Part shown: piece after piece, positions 8,291 to 16,898 of the stretch
Position numbering within the stretch: the first letter of the stretch is position 1
Layout: each line of letters starts with the position of its first letter
Origin: Nitrospina sp052156635
GTDB lineage: Bacteria > Nitrospinota > Nitrospinia > Nitrospinales > Nitrospinaceae
Direction: 5' to 3'
Length of the DNA stretch: 64,000 nt
NCBI RefSeq assembly: GCF_052156635.1
Contig: NZ_JBQKUO010000003.1
Span: 62,001-126,000 of the forward strand
Notes under the pieces: model-generated
Told to the model about the DNA's origin: nothing
Database searches by the model: none
What the model saw: the letters and a program-made list of their open reading frames with translations, nothing else
Position numbers and translations under genes: made by a program

Positions 8291-9817
8291 TCAGAGCAAA
8301 GGACCGGTCACTTTTTCCACCGCGTCCAGAATGTCATCATTGTCGATCAGGCGCGCAACGGTTTCAATGTCAGGATTCAATTCGCGGTCGGCGTCCATGT
8401 GCGACACGTGTTGGCGCAGTACCTGGTAGGCCGCCAGCGTGCCCTGCCCCGGCTTGAGGTTGGTGAACAGATCCATCGCCTGCGCGCCGCACAACAGTTC
8501 GATGGCGGCCACGTTTTTCAGGTTCTCCACCACGTGCCGCGCCTTGCGCGCACCGATGGTGCCCATGCTGACATGGTCCTCCTTGTTTGCCGAGGTGGGG
8601 ATGGAGTCCACCGACGCGGGATGCGCCCACGCCTTGTTTTCCGACACCAGCGCCGCCGCGGTGTACTGCGCAATCATGAAACCGGAGTGGAGCCCGCCGC
8701 CTTCGATCAGAAACGATGGCAGGCCGCTGAGGTTCGGGTTGACCATGCGTTCGATGCGCCGCTCGGAAATGTTCGCCAGCTCCGCCAGTGCGATGGTCAT
8801 GAAGTCCATCGCCAGCGCCACCGGCTGGCCGTGGAAGTTGCCGCCGGAGAGCACCTGGCCGTTTTCAAACACCAGCGGGTTTTCCGTCGCCGAATTCATC
8901 TCCGTCTCCAGCACCCGGCGCACGTGCGCCAGCGTGTCGCGCGTGGCCCCGTGCACCTGCGGCACGCACCGGAGCGAGTACGCGTCCTGCACGCGGTCGC
9001 AGTCCTTGTGCGAGGAGATGATCTCACTGCCGTCGGTGATCTTGCGCATGTTGGAAGCGGTGTCGATCTGCCCCGGGTGCGGCCGGATGTGATGGATGCG
9101 TTTGTGAAACTGCGTGTTGGTGCCGAGTAACACTTCCAGGCTCATGGCGGCGGCGATGTCCAGGATCTTCGCCAGCTTCAAACCCCGGCACAGGGTGAGC
9201 GCGCCCAGCGCCGTCATCACCTGCGTGCCGTTGATGAGCGCGAGCCCTTCCCCTTCCGCCAGCGTGACGGGTTCGATGTCCGCCCGTTTCAGAGCTTCGG
9301 CGCCGGCCATCTCTTCCCCCTGATACCGCGCGCGGCCGCGTCCGGTCAGCACCAGCGACAGGTGTGCCATGGGAGCCAGGTCTCCGCTCGCGCCCACCGA
9401 TCCCTGCCGGGGCACCACCGGCACGACCCCCTTGTTGAACAAATCCATCAGGGTTTCCAGCGTGGACAGGCGCAGACCGGAATAGCCCTTGGCCTTGCTG
9501 TTGGTCATGAGCAGCAGCGTCATGCGCACGACTTCATCGTCGAACGGCGGCCCCACCCCGGCGGCGTGGCTTCGCAGCACATTATTCTGCAGGGCGCGCG
9601 CGTCTTCCGGTGGGATCACCACGTTGCTCAATGCGCCGAAACCGGTGGTGACGCCATAGACCACCTTGCGCTCGCGCACGGCGGCATCGATCTGTTCTCG
9701 GGAATGGATGACCCGGTCGCGGGCTTCTTTGGTGAGGGATAAAGGCGTGCCGTTTCGAACGGCGCGAACGGCCTGTTCCAGGGTCAGGTTGTTGCCGTCC
9801 AGTTGCAGAGGTTCCAT
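8291..9817 (-). CDS. hutH: Histidine ammonia-lyase (MIO enzyme)
   Basis: The 508-residue protein has the MIO-forming triad Ala143-Ser144-Gly145 in GSVGASGDLAPM, the catalytic loop tyrosine in VVYGVTTGFG (Tyr54) and the Ser-His pair at 83-84 (LRSHAAGVG), the arrangement of histidine-specific lyases rather than tyrosine lyases. It converts L-histidine to trans-urocanate and ammonia. The longer frame to 9925 is not used: the ATG at 9817 matches the family start. No hutU, hutI or hutG is nearby. Instead it sits between a 4-TM protein gene (19 bases upstream) and a methyltransferase gene, so a role other than histidine degradation is possible. Confidence 0.92.
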   Translation of the reverse strand: MEPLQLDGNNLTLEQAVRAVRNGTPLSLTKEARDRVIHSREQIDAAVRERKVVYGVTTGFGALSNVVIPPEDARALQNNVLRSHAAGVGPPFDDEVVRMTLLLMTNSKAKGYSGLRLSTLETLMDLFNKGVVPVVPRQGSVGASGDLAPMAHLSLVLTGRGRARYQGEEMAGAEALKRADIEPVTLAEGEGLALINGTQVMTALGALTLCRGLKLAKILDIAAAMSLEVLLGTNTQFHKRIHHIRPHPGQIDTASNMRKITDGSEIISSHKDCDRVQDAYSLRCVPQVHGATRDTLAHVRRVLETEMNSATENPLVFENGQVLSGGNFHGQPVALAMDFMTIALAELANISERRIERMVNPNLSGLPSFLIEGGGLHSGFMIAQYTAAALVSENKAWAHPASVDSIPTSANKEDHVSMGTIGARKARHVVENLKNVAAIELLCGAQAMDLFTNLKPGQGTLAAYQVLRQHVSHMDADRELNPDIETVARLIDNDDILDAVEKVTGPLL

Positions 9818-9836
9818 GGGCGCTCCCGTTCGGGCG

Positions 9837-10202
9837 TCAACGCCAGTTGAAGAACGCCCGGCACAGCATGTATAAGGCGGCGACGGTGGACGGAAGGACG
9901 TAGGGAACCGCCTCGAACGCGTCACCGGTGGCCAGCGTGTAGATGGACCCGGAAACGCGCACGGTGTAAATGAAAATCAGGATGCCAGCGAGTATCCGTC
10001 CACCCCTGTATATAAAATACGACAGCGTGCCGAACAAAGCCAGCGCCAACGCCGTGTATCCCGCGCCCTCGGCAACACTCAGGTTGAACGGCGGAAGAAA
10101 CACGTACACCATGGCGACGTAATACAGGTTGAGCAGCAAAAACGCCCAGCCTGCCTGCCGGTATTTTTTCACGTGGGATTCCGAGATTGGTTTTGCGGTC
10201 AT
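9837..10202 (-). CDS. Small four-helix integral membrane protein
   Basis: From the ATG at 10202 the protein has 121 residues and four predicted membrane helices: AGWAFLLLNLYYVAMVYV, GYTALALALFGTLSYFI, ILAGILIFIYTVRV and VLPSTVAALYMLC. The reading frame extends to 10238, but the later ATG gives a short basic N-terminus before helix one. It is the first gene of the hutH-methyltransferase operon. No family is recognised; transport or sensing of the operon's metabolite would be inference. Confidence 0.72.
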   Translation of the reverse strand: MTAKPISESHVKKYRQAGWAFLLLNLYYVAMVYVFLPPFNLSVAEGAGYTALALALFGTLSYFIYRGGRILAGILIFIYTVRVSGSIYTLATGDAFEAVPYVLPSTVAALYMLCRAFFNWR

Positions 10203-10267
10203 GCGGGTTGCATCGGAAACGGGGTTTCTTGAGGGCACCCGGTGTCATGAGGGGATTTCCAAAGGCG

Positions 10268-10296
10268 TTGCAGTGAAACCGGGGGTGTGCTAGCTT
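10268..10296 (+). promoter_or_regulatory. Promoter candidate for tyrS
   Basis: TTGCAG (10268-10273), a 17-base spacer and TAGCTT (10291-10296) with an extended TG at 10288-10289. The tyrS ATG is 60 bases downstream. Confidence 0.45.
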
Positions 10297-10355
10297 GCAA
10301 CATTCCGGTTCCGTCGCGGGCCGATCCCTTCCCATCCGTTAAACAATAGACCATC

Positions 10356-11561
10356 ATGTTGCCAGTCGAAGAACAGTTGAAAGTCATCAAGCGGGGCGCG
10401 GTCGAGATCATCGACGAAAAGGAACTCACCCGCATTCTGGAACGGTCCATTAAATCAGGCAAGCCTTTGCGCGTCAAGGCCGGGTTCGATCCCACCGCCC
10501 CCGATCTCCACCTCGGCCACACGGTGCTCCTTCAGAAGATGAAACACTTCCAGGAACTCGGCCACGAAGCGGTGTTCCTGATCGGCGACTTCACCGGCAT
10601 GATCGGCGACCCGACGGGCAAATCCGAAACGCGCAAAAGCCTCACCGCCGAAGAGGTTGCGGAAAACGCCAAGACCTACCTCGAGCAGGTGTACAAGATC
10701 CTTGACCGCGAACGCACCACCGTCATGTTCAACAGCGAATGGATGGGGCCGTTCACCGCCACCGACATGATCAACCTCGCCGCCAGGTACACCGTGGCGC
10801 GCATGCTGGAACGCGACGACTTCACCAAAAGGCTCAATCAAAACCTGCCGATCTCGCTGCACGAGTTGATGTACCCGCTGGTGCAGGGTTATGACTCGGT
10901 CGCCATGAAGGCGGATGTGGAACTGGGCGGCACTGACCAGAAGTTCAACCTGCTGGTAGGGCGCGACCTGCAACGCGCTTACGGACAGGAACCGCAGGTG
11001 GTGCTGACCATGCCGCTCCTCGAAGGCACCGACGGCGTGCAGAAGATGAGCAAAAGCCTCAACAACGCCATCGGCATCCTGGAACCACCGGGCGACATCT
11101 TCGGCAAGGTCATGTCCATCTCCGACGACCTCATGTGGCGTTATTACGAACTGTTGAGCGACCTGGGTGTGGATGAGCTGGAGGCGTTGAAAAAAAGAGG
11201 CGAGACGGAAAACCCGCGCGACATCAAGATCGAACTGGCGCAGGAGCTGGTGGCAAAATACCACTCGAAGGAAGACGCCGACCGGGCGGTGGAAGAATTC
11301 AGGAACGTGTTCAGCAACAAAAACCTGCCGACGGACATTCCCACCGTGCCGGGCTGGGGCGACGAAGAGCGTGAAATCGCCAGCGTCCTGGCCGGTTTCG
11401 AACTGTGCAAAAGCACGTCCGAAGCCAGGCGTCTCATCAAGCAGGGGGCCGTCACCGTGGACGGCGAGCGCGTCTCCGATGAAAAAATGCAGCTGGCGGG
11501 AAACCGCGAAACCCTGATCAAGGTCGGCAAGAAACGGTTTCTGAAAATCGCCGCGCCCTGA
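10356..11561 (+). CDS. tyrS: Tyrosyl-tRNA synthetase
   Basis: A full-length 401-residue class I synthetase that charges tRNA-Tyr. The HIGH motif is HLGH at 52-55 (FDPTAPDLHLGHTVLL) and KMSKS is at 230-234. The tyrosine pocket segment ELGGTDQKFNLLVGRDLQ is present. The C-terminal S4-like RNA-binding domain covers about 335-401 (STSEARRLIKQGAVTVDG). The spacing between motifs is that of the TyrZ-like subgroup. It has its own promoter and ends 7 bases before the convergent exported-protein gene, with no room for a separate terminator. Confidence 0.97.
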   Translation: MLPVEEQLKVIKRGAVEIIDEKELTRILERSIKSGKPLRVKAGFDPTAPDLHLGHTVLLQKMKHFQELGHEAVFLIGDFTGMIGDPTGKSETRKSLTAEEVAENAKTYLEQVYKILDRERTTVMFNSEWMGPFTATDMINLAARYTVARMLERDDFTKRLNQNLPISLHELMYPLVQGYDSVAMKADVELGGTDQKFNLLVGRDLQRAYGQEPQVVLTMPLLEGTDGVQKMSKSLNNAIGILEPPGDIFGKVMSISDDLMWRYYELLSDLGVDELEALKKRGETENPRDIKIELAQELVAKYHSKEDADRAVEEFRNVFSNKNLPTDIPTVPGWGDEEREIASVLAGFELCKSTSEARRLIKQGAVTVDGERVSDEKMQLAGNRETLIKVGKKRFLKIAAP

Positions 11562-11568
11562 CCCTGGC

Positions 11569-12600
11569 TCAGCGTTTCGAGCGGATCTTGTGTCCCGGCA
11601 GAAGCGGCTCGGTCTGGTTCACCACCATCGCGGTGGCGGTGTGCTCCTGAGTGGACAGCACCACCAGTTCCCCGATCACATGCGGGGTCAGGTCATCTAC
11701 AAACCAGCCTTCGCGTTCCGGCACGATGTACACCTCAAAGTGGTCGCCGACGGCCACGTTGTCCACCGCTCCCTTGTCGATATACACCTCATCTCCATAA
11801 GAACTGAACACGCTGCTGGTGCGGTCGTTGGCCACCAGGAAACCCTGAATGTCCTTGCCCTGAGGCTGGTGATTGAGCTTGACCATTTCCGGTTTTTCGC
11901 GGGGCATGGGAACCAGCCAGTTCCCAACCTGAATGGCCTGGAATCCTTCAATGATTTTCAGTTTGGCAATCCGTCCCTGGGAATTGAGGTCCACCACCTC
12001 CACCACACCGTTGATCATGAATTTCTTGCCCACGGCGTCGGTGCGGAAATCCACGGAGTAAGCGAACTCGCCGTTGTAACCGAAATCCAGTGAATTGACT
12101 TCACTGGTGTCGGTGATGCCGAAAGTGGTTTTGGGGTGACGCACGGTTTCATTGTTCACCACCACGCGAAAGCGGTCGCCGATCTTTACGTTCACGCCCC
12201 CGTCTTCCACCTCTTCAAACTCGGCAAAGATGAATTGAATCGGGCTGAAAGCAATGTGATGCCGCATGCCCTGAATCACCTCGCCCACCGGCTCGACTTC
12301 CTGCGCGACATGCCCCATGCGGAAAAAGGTGGGGTAGGTAACCCAGGTGTCGGTTTTCTTGCCTGGAGTGATCCGGATGACGCGTTTCTTCTTTTTCTTT
12401 GCCTGCTGCTGGGATCCCGTCTGCCCGACCAGTCCCCTGGACAGCACCACAGGATACGTGGGGTTCATCTTGGCAACCTGCACGCCACCGGCAGAGCTGG
12501 AAGATTCCGAATCGGAACCTGCCGCCCATGCGGGCGATCCGTTCAGCATCAACCCTGCGGCCAGCAGAGCACTCCACAGAAATCGGGGTTGGTAACACAT
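11569..12600 (-). CDS. Exported protein of unknown function
   Basis: Starting at the ATG at 12600 (preceded by AAGGGA) the product has 343 residues with a signal peptide ending near SPAWAAG. A serine-rich linker and a basic KKKKK patch follow. The middle and C-terminal parts are beta-rich, with repeated small domains. The end (DNVAVGDHFEVYIVP, HVIGELVVLSTQEHTATAMV, LLPGHKIRSKR) has the pattern of the FlgT-C/LysM-partner type beta domain, in which a ribosomal-barrel-like fold contains IGE and TATAMV elements. This resemblance is by eye and weak. Periplasmic or outer-membrane-associated location is inferred from the signal peptide. Confidence 0.7.
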   Translation of the reverse strand: MCYQPRFLWSALLAAGLMLNGSPAWAAGSDSESSSSAGGVQVAKMNPTYPVVLSRGLVGQTGSQQQAKKKKKRVIRITPGKKTDTWVTYPTFFRMGHVAQEVEPVGEVIQGMRHHIAFSPIQFIFAEFEEVEDGGVNVKIGDRFRVVVNNETVRHPKTTFGITDTSEVNSLDFGYNGEFAYSVDFRTDAVGKKFMINGVVEVVDLNSQGRIAKLKIIEGFQAIQVGNWLVPMPREKPEMVKLNHQPQGKDIQGFLVANDRTSSVFSSYGDEVYIDKGAVDNVAVGDHFEVYIVPEREGWFVDDLTPHVIGELVVLSTQEHTATAMVVNQTEPLLPGHKIRSKR

Positions 12601-12709
12601 GGGCAATCCCTTTCCAGAAAATTGAACCGGTGCAAGCGGTTATTTGGAAACCCTTTGATATAATTTGGGTTCTTTGTTTTTTGGGGTGAAAACAGGATAG
12701 CAGAAATCC

Positions 12710-12730
12710 ACTATTTGTAAACAAAATAGT
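12710..12730. repeat. Short inverted repeat, possible operator
   Basis: ACTATTT (12710-12716) and AAATAGT (12724-12730) flank GTAAACA. It lies 110 bases upstream of the exported-protein gene and about the same distance before the rpmH promoter. The sequence is AT-rich, so chance is possible. Confidence 0.3.
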
Positions 12731-12835
12731 TGGCACAACCATCTTGTTTTCAAACATATATAAACCAGGCCCGCATCAGGTCAGGGTTTTCCCGGAGAGG
12801 TGGCGGTAAAAACCTTGGTTTCATTTGAATTTCGC

Positions 12836-12865
12836 TTGACAAACTTGTCAAGCCAATGGAATAAT
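12836..12865 (+). promoter_or_regulatory. Strong sigma-70 promoter for rpmH-rnpA
   Basis: A consensus -35 TTGACA (12836-12841), 18 bases, then AATAAT (12860-12865). The rpmH ATG lies 91 bases further on. Confidence 0.7.
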
Positions 12866-12956
12866 CGTTGCCAACTCCCGAGTGCCTCGCAGAACATCAT
12901 AATCAATTAAAAAATAAGGGATTACGCAGGCAACACTGTCCTGCCGAACTGCTGTC

Positions 12957-13091
12957 ATGAAACGAACCTATCAACCGAAAAATCTCAGAAGAAAGCGCAC
13001 CCACGGCTTCCGGGCCCGGATGGCCACGGTGGGCGGACGACGGGTGCTGGCCAACCGCCGCCGTAAAGGACGCAAGCGCCTGACCGTGTAA
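12957..13091 (+). CDS. rpmH: Ribosomal protein L34
   Basis: A 44-residue protein, MKRTYQPKNLRRKRTHGF at the start and KGRKRLTV at the end, the canonical L34 sequence. It is a basic component of the 50S subunit. It opens the conserved rpmH-rnpA-yidD-yidC-mnmE cluster, with 3 bases before rnpA. Confidence 0.98.
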   Translation: MKRTYQPKNLRRKRTHGFRARMATVGGRRVLANRRRKGRKRLTV

Positions 13092-13094
13092 GGC

Positions 13095-13439
13095 ATGCCG
13101 GACCAATCCTTTCGCAAGCACGAAAGACTGTTGCACCGACCCCAGTTCAAGAAGATCATGGCCGAAGGCCGCAAGCAAAGAGTGGAGGATCTCTGCACTC
13201 TTTTTTATTTGCCAAACGGTTTAGGCCACCATCGGCTGGGGATCATTGCATCGAAAAAAATCGGCAATGCTGTGGCACGCAACCGGGCAAAGCGTAAGAT
13301 CCGGGAAGTTTTCCGCCATCACAAACAGGTGGGCCCGGCGGGCATGGACATCGTGGTGGTCTCCGGCAGAAACCTGGTCCCCCTGCCCTGCACGAAACTG
13401 GAAAGCAAACTGTCCAAACCCTTGCGCAGGATGAAATAA
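13095..13439 (+). CDS. rnpA: Ribonuclease P protein component
   Basis: The 114-residue basic protein binds RNase P RNA for tRNA 5-prime maturation. The family signature is ASKKIGNAVARNRAKRKIREVFR (split here as ASKKIGNAVARNR and KRKIREVFR, residues about 52-75). The N-terminal RPQFKKIMAEG helix is also typical. Length is normal. Confidence 0.95.
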   Translation: MPDQSFRKHERLLHRPQFKKIMAEGRKQRVEDLCTLFYLPNGLGHHRLGIIASKKIGNAVARNRAKRKIREVFRHHKQVGPAGMDIVVVSGRNLVPLPCTKLESKLSKPLRRMK

Positions 13440-13485
13440 CCAAACGGCGATCCGGCTGTCTCCTTCCCGGCCCCAAATAACCATC

Positions 13486-13698
13486 ATGATTCGATACCTT
13501 TTCAAACAGTGCATCCGCGGATACCAGATCGGCATCGCGCCGTTTCTTCCGCCGGCCTGTCGGTTTCATCCCACCTGCTCGGAATACGCATGCCAGGCAC
13601 TCGATCGCCTGCCGCTGTTTACAGCCGCGTGGCGCATCGTCACCCGTCTCTCAAAATGTCACCCGTTCCACCAGGGCGGGCATGACCCGGTTCGTTAA
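13486..13698 (+). CDS. yidD: Membrane protein insertion efficiency factor YidD
   Basis: A 70-residue protein with the YidD pattern: an N-terminal amphipathic helix (RYLFKQCIRGYQIGIAPFL), the Cys-rich CRFHPTCSEYACQAL and KCHPFHQGGHDPV. It helps YidC-dependent insertion at the inner membrane. It lies between rnpA and yidC as usual, with 14 bases before the yidC start. Confidence 0.95.
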   Translation: MIRYLFKQCIRGYQIGIAPFLPPACRFHPTCSEYACQALDRLPLFTAAWRIVTRLSKCHPFHQGGHDPVR

Positions 13699-13712
13699 GC
13701 GGAGGCTGAGTC

Positions 13713-15392
13713 TTGGAAAACCGATTGCTTCTCGCTTTTGTTCTGTCGCTCGGCGTGTTCATCGTCTGGGGATGGATCATGGCGCAATTCCAGCCGCCGC
13801 CGGAACAACAGGCGAAGAAATCGCAGAAGACACAACAACAGAAAGTCCAGCCGCCTCAGACCGGGACCGAAACGCCCGACACCGTCATCCCCCCTGCGAA
13901 CACACAGGAAAGCGGTGCGATGGAAATGCCGTTCGGCCAGGATACGGAAGCCTTTCCCGATTCCGGCACGGCCACTCAACTCACTTCCCAGCCGGGTGAA
14001 ACCATCGAGGTGGAAACCCAGTCGGTCACCTACCGCTTCTCGACCAGAGGCGGGGTGTTGACGCACGCGCTCCTGCATAAGAACAAGAACCCGGACGGCG
14101 AACCGCTCAACCTGGTGCGCCACCCGGAAGGATCGCTCTACCCGCTCACCGTCATCACCGGCGAGCCGAAGCTGGACCCGATCTTGATGAACGGTCATTT
14201 CGAGCCGTCCAAAAAATCGCTGGTGCTGACCAAGGACCAGCCGCAGGGCGAGATCACGCTCCACCTCAAACACGAGTCGGGACTGGAAGTGGTGCGGCAC
14301 CTCACTTTCGAATACGGCAAGCCTCTATTCCAGGTGCGCACACAACTGCGTGCGCCGCCCTTCGCCGACAGCAATTTGAAGTACGCCGTGATCTGGGGGC
14401 CCGGCATCGGCGGTGCGGATACTGCGGGTCCCAACTACATCTCCTTTTCCGGTCCCACCACCTTCGTCAACAACAACCGTGTCGAAAACCCCGCCGAAGA
14501 CATGACGCACACCGTCACCCACAAGGGCGACCTGGTGTGGACCTCGTTCCAGAACAAATATTTCGCTGCCGCGCTCATTCCCGAAAAGGGCGTGAAGTCG
14601 GCGTTCGTGCAAAAAATCGACGACAGCACTCAGTACGTCGGGTTGAATTTCGAGACGGTGCAGGCCGCCTCCTCCGCCACCTACCAGGTGTACGTCGGCA
14701 CCAAGGAACTGGAACTGCTGGAGAGCCTGGGCCACAAGCTGGTTCGGCTGATCGACTACGGCTGGTTCGGCAACAAGTTCGCGTTCCTTGTCAAACCCAT
14801 CCTGAAATGCCTCAACTATTTTTATGACCTGATCGGCAACTACGGCTGGGCGATCATCCTGCTCACCTTTGTCATCAAACTGATCTTCTTTCCGCTCACG
14901 CACAAGAGCTTCAAGTCGATGAAAGGCATGCAGAAGATCCAGCCCTACGTCAAGGTCCTGCAGGAACGGTACAAGGACGACCGGCAGAAGATGAACGAGG
15001 AGATGATCGGGCTCTACCGCAAGCACAAGGTCAACCCGCTGGGCGGCTGCCTGCCGATGCTGTTGCAGATTCCGGTGTTCATCGCGCTCTACCACGCGCT
15101 GTTTTTCTCGATCGAGTTGCGCGGCGCGCCGTTCATCCTGTGGATCCACGACCTGTCCCAGAGCGACCCGTATTTCGTCACGCCGGTGCTCATGGGCGCG
15201 ACCATGTACCTGCAGCAGAAACTGACGCCGACGGTGGCCGATCCCGTTCAGCAGAAAATCTTCCTGATGATGCCCATTCTCTTCACGTTCCTGTTCATCA
15301 CCTTCCCGGCGGGGCTCGTGGTTTACTGGACCGTGAACAACCTCCTCACCATCACCCAGCAGTACTACATCTACCACGTCGCCAAAGACTGA
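13713..15392 (+). CDS. yidC: Membrane protein insertase YidC/Oxa1
   Basis: The 559-residue protein has an N-terminal membrane anchor (LLLAFVLSLGVFIVWGW), a Pro/Gln-rich linker, the large periplasmic beta-supersandwich of Gram-negative YidC and the conserved five-helix insertase region at the C-terminus (YGWAIILLTFVIKLIFFPLT, then KVNPLGGCLPMLLQIPVFIALY). The start is a TTG at 13713, set by a perfect GGAGG at 13701-13705 eight bases upstream. The large periplasmic domain supports a Gram-negative envelope. No jag gene follows. Confidence 0.96.
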   Translation: MENRLLLAFVLSLGVFIVWGWIMAQFQPPPEQQAKKSQKTQQQKVQPPQTGTETPDTVIPPANTQESGAMEMPFGQDTEAFPDSGTATQLTSQPGETIEVETQSVTYRFSTRGGVLTHALLHKNKNPDGEPLNLVRHPEGSLYPLTVITGEPKLDPILMNGHFEPSKKSLVLTKDQPQGEITLHLKHESGLEVVRHLTFEYGKPLFQVRTQLRAPPFADSNLKYAVIWGPGIGGADTAGPNYISFSGPTTFVNNNRVENPAEDMTHTVTHKGDLVWTSFQNKYFAAALIPEKGVKSAFVQKIDDSTQYVGLNFETVQAASSATYQVYVGTKELELLESLGHKLVRLIDYGWFGNKFAFLVKPILKCLNYFYDLIGNYGWAIILLTFVIKLIFFPLTHKSFKSMKGMQKIQPYVKVLQERYKDDRQKMNEEMIGLYRKHKVNPLGGCLPMLLQIPVFIALYHALFFSIELRGAPFILWIHDLSQSDPYFVTPVLMGATMYLQQKLTPTVADPVQQKIFLMMPILFTFLFITFPAGLVVYWTVNNLLTITQQYYIYHVAKD

Positions 15393-15411
15393 CCGTTTTT
15401 GGAGGGCCGTA

Positions 15412-16788
15412 ATGGACGACACCATCGCCGCCATCGCCACACCGCTGGGAGAAGGAGGCATCCACATCGTCCGCATCAGCGGCAAAAACGCCTGGCCCAT
15501 CGCGACCAAACTGTTCCGGGCCGCACCACCTCAGGCGACCGACTCCATCCCTCCGCTCAAGGCCACGTTCGGCCACATCGTCGATCCCGAAACAACACGT
15601 GTGATTGATGAAGTGCTGCTGATCCGGTTTGAGGCGCCACGCAGTTACACCTGCGAAGACGTGGTGGAGATCCACGGCCACGGCGGCGCGTTCGTCGCCG
15701 CGCGGATCCTGCAATACGTGCTCGATGCCGGAGCCCGGCTCGCCCAGCCCGGCGAGTTCACCCGCCGCGCGTTTATGAACGGACGCCTCGACCTCACCCA
15801 GGCCGAAGCGGTGGCCGACCTCATCCACGCCGCGTCGGACAAGGCCCTCGCATCCGCCGTCTCGCAGCTGCAAGGCCAACTCTCTGTGACGTTGAACGGG
15901 TTGTATGACCGGTTGCTGGCGGTGTTGTCGCAACTGGAGGCGGCGATCGATTTTCCTGAGGAGGGGCTGGAGTTCGAACGCAAGCAGGCCATGGCCGGAC
16001 AGGTGCGCTCCGTGCAGAAAGAAATCGAAACGCTGATCGCCACCTTCCGCGCAGGACGCATTTACCGCGAAGGTTGGAACGTCGCGCTGGTGGGAAAGCC
16101 CAACGTCGGCAAATCGAGTTTGCTGAACGCCCTGCTGAAAGAGGACCGGGCAATTGTCACGCCCCACCCCGGGACCACGCGCGACGTGCTGGAAGAACGC
16201 GTGCGCATCAGGGACCTGCATCTCAATATCGTCGACACGGCGGGGATCCGGCACCAGCCGGAAGAGATCGAAGAAGAAGGCATCCGCCGAACGCGTCGCG
16301 CTTTGGAGAAGGCCGACCTGGCGCTGGTGGTGCTCGATGCCTCGTCGCCACTCGACGGCAACGACACCCTGCTTTTGGACGAGGTGAAAGGCCGGCCGTG
16401 CTTCCTTCTGCTCAACAAAAGCGACCGGACTCAGCAACTCGACACCCAGGAACTCGCACAAACATTCCCCGGTGAGACCCCGCTCACAATCTCCGCCACC
16501 ACCGGTTCGGGATTGGACACATTGGTCGACCGCCTGCACGCCCGGATGCTGGAGGGCGTGCCTTCCGGCGAAGGCGCCATCATCACCCGCGAGCGTCACC
16601 GCGCGGCGCTGGCCAACGCGACCGACGCACTCGCCAACGTGGTCCACTCGCTGGACGGCGACCTGTCGGAAGACCTCGTCGCCGTCGACCTCAACACCGC
16701 ACTCGAACATCTGGGCGGCCTGCTCGGCAAAACCTTTGTCGAGGACCTCCTCGACCAGATTTTCGACGATTTCTGCATCGGCAAGTGA
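15412..16788 (+). CDS. mnmE: tRNA U34 modification GTPase MnmE
   Basis: The 458-residue protein matches MnmE along its length. The N-terminal formyl-THF-binding domain begins DTIAAIATPLGEGGI; the G domain has GKPNVGKSSLLNALL, the DTAGIR switch and NKSD; the extreme C-terminus is FCIGK, with the catalytic cysteine. With GidA/MnmG it installs the carboxymethylaminomethyl group at wobble uridine. A GGAGGG ribosome site lies 7 bases before ATG. It follows yidC directly; neither mnmG, rsmG nor parAB follow here. Confidence 0.97.
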   Translation: MDDTIAAIATPLGEGGIHIVRISGKNAWPIATKLFRAAPPQATDSIPPLKATFGHIVDPETTRVIDEVLLIRFEAPRSYTCEDVVEIHGHGGAFVAARILQYVLDAGARLAQPGEFTRRAFMNGRLDLTQAEAVADLIHAASDKALASAVSQLQGQLSVTLNGLYDRLLAVLSQLEAAIDFPEEGLEFERKQAMAGQVRSVQKEIETLIATFRAGRIYREGWNVALVGKPNVGKSSLLNALLKEDRAIVTPHPGTTRDVLEERVRIRDLHLNIVDTAGIRHQPEEIEEEGIRRTRRALEKADLALVVLDASSPLDGNDTLLLDEVKGRPCFLLLNKSDRTQQLDTQELAQTFPGETPLTISATTGSGLDTLVDRLHARMLEGVPSGEGAIITRERHRAALANATDALANVVHSLDGDLSEDLVAVDLNTALEHLGGLLGKTFVEDLLDQIFDDFCIGK

Positions 16789-16861
16789 CCAACAAATTTT
16801 TATTTAAAAATCAACCGGTTACAAAATTTTCGTTAAAAAACCAACATTTTTCGACAAATTT

Positions 16862-16889
16862 TTGACAAAGCGAAAATTTTGTATAAAAT
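16862..16889 (+). promoter_or_regulatory. Sigma-70 promoter for the sigma-54 activator gene
   Basis: TTGACA (16862-16867), 16 bases, TAAAAT (16884-16889) inside a very AT-rich 110-base spacer. The gene's only plausible ATG is 10 bases after the -10, so the leader would be about 3 bases. Confidence 0.6.
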
Positions 16890-16898
16890 ATTGGATTT

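Larger units (their letters stand above)
12601..12956. other. Divergent intergenic region before rpmH
   Basis: About 355 bases without a gene. It contains AT-rich sequence, a 7-bp inverted repeat at 12710-12730, and the rpmH promoter. I looked for DnaA boxes (TTATCCACA-like), since rpmH often lies near oriC, and found none. Confidence 0.6.

Noticed and set aside
12601..12956. Replication origin beside rpmH
   Set aside because: No TTATCCACA-like boxes, no dnaA or parAB nearby.
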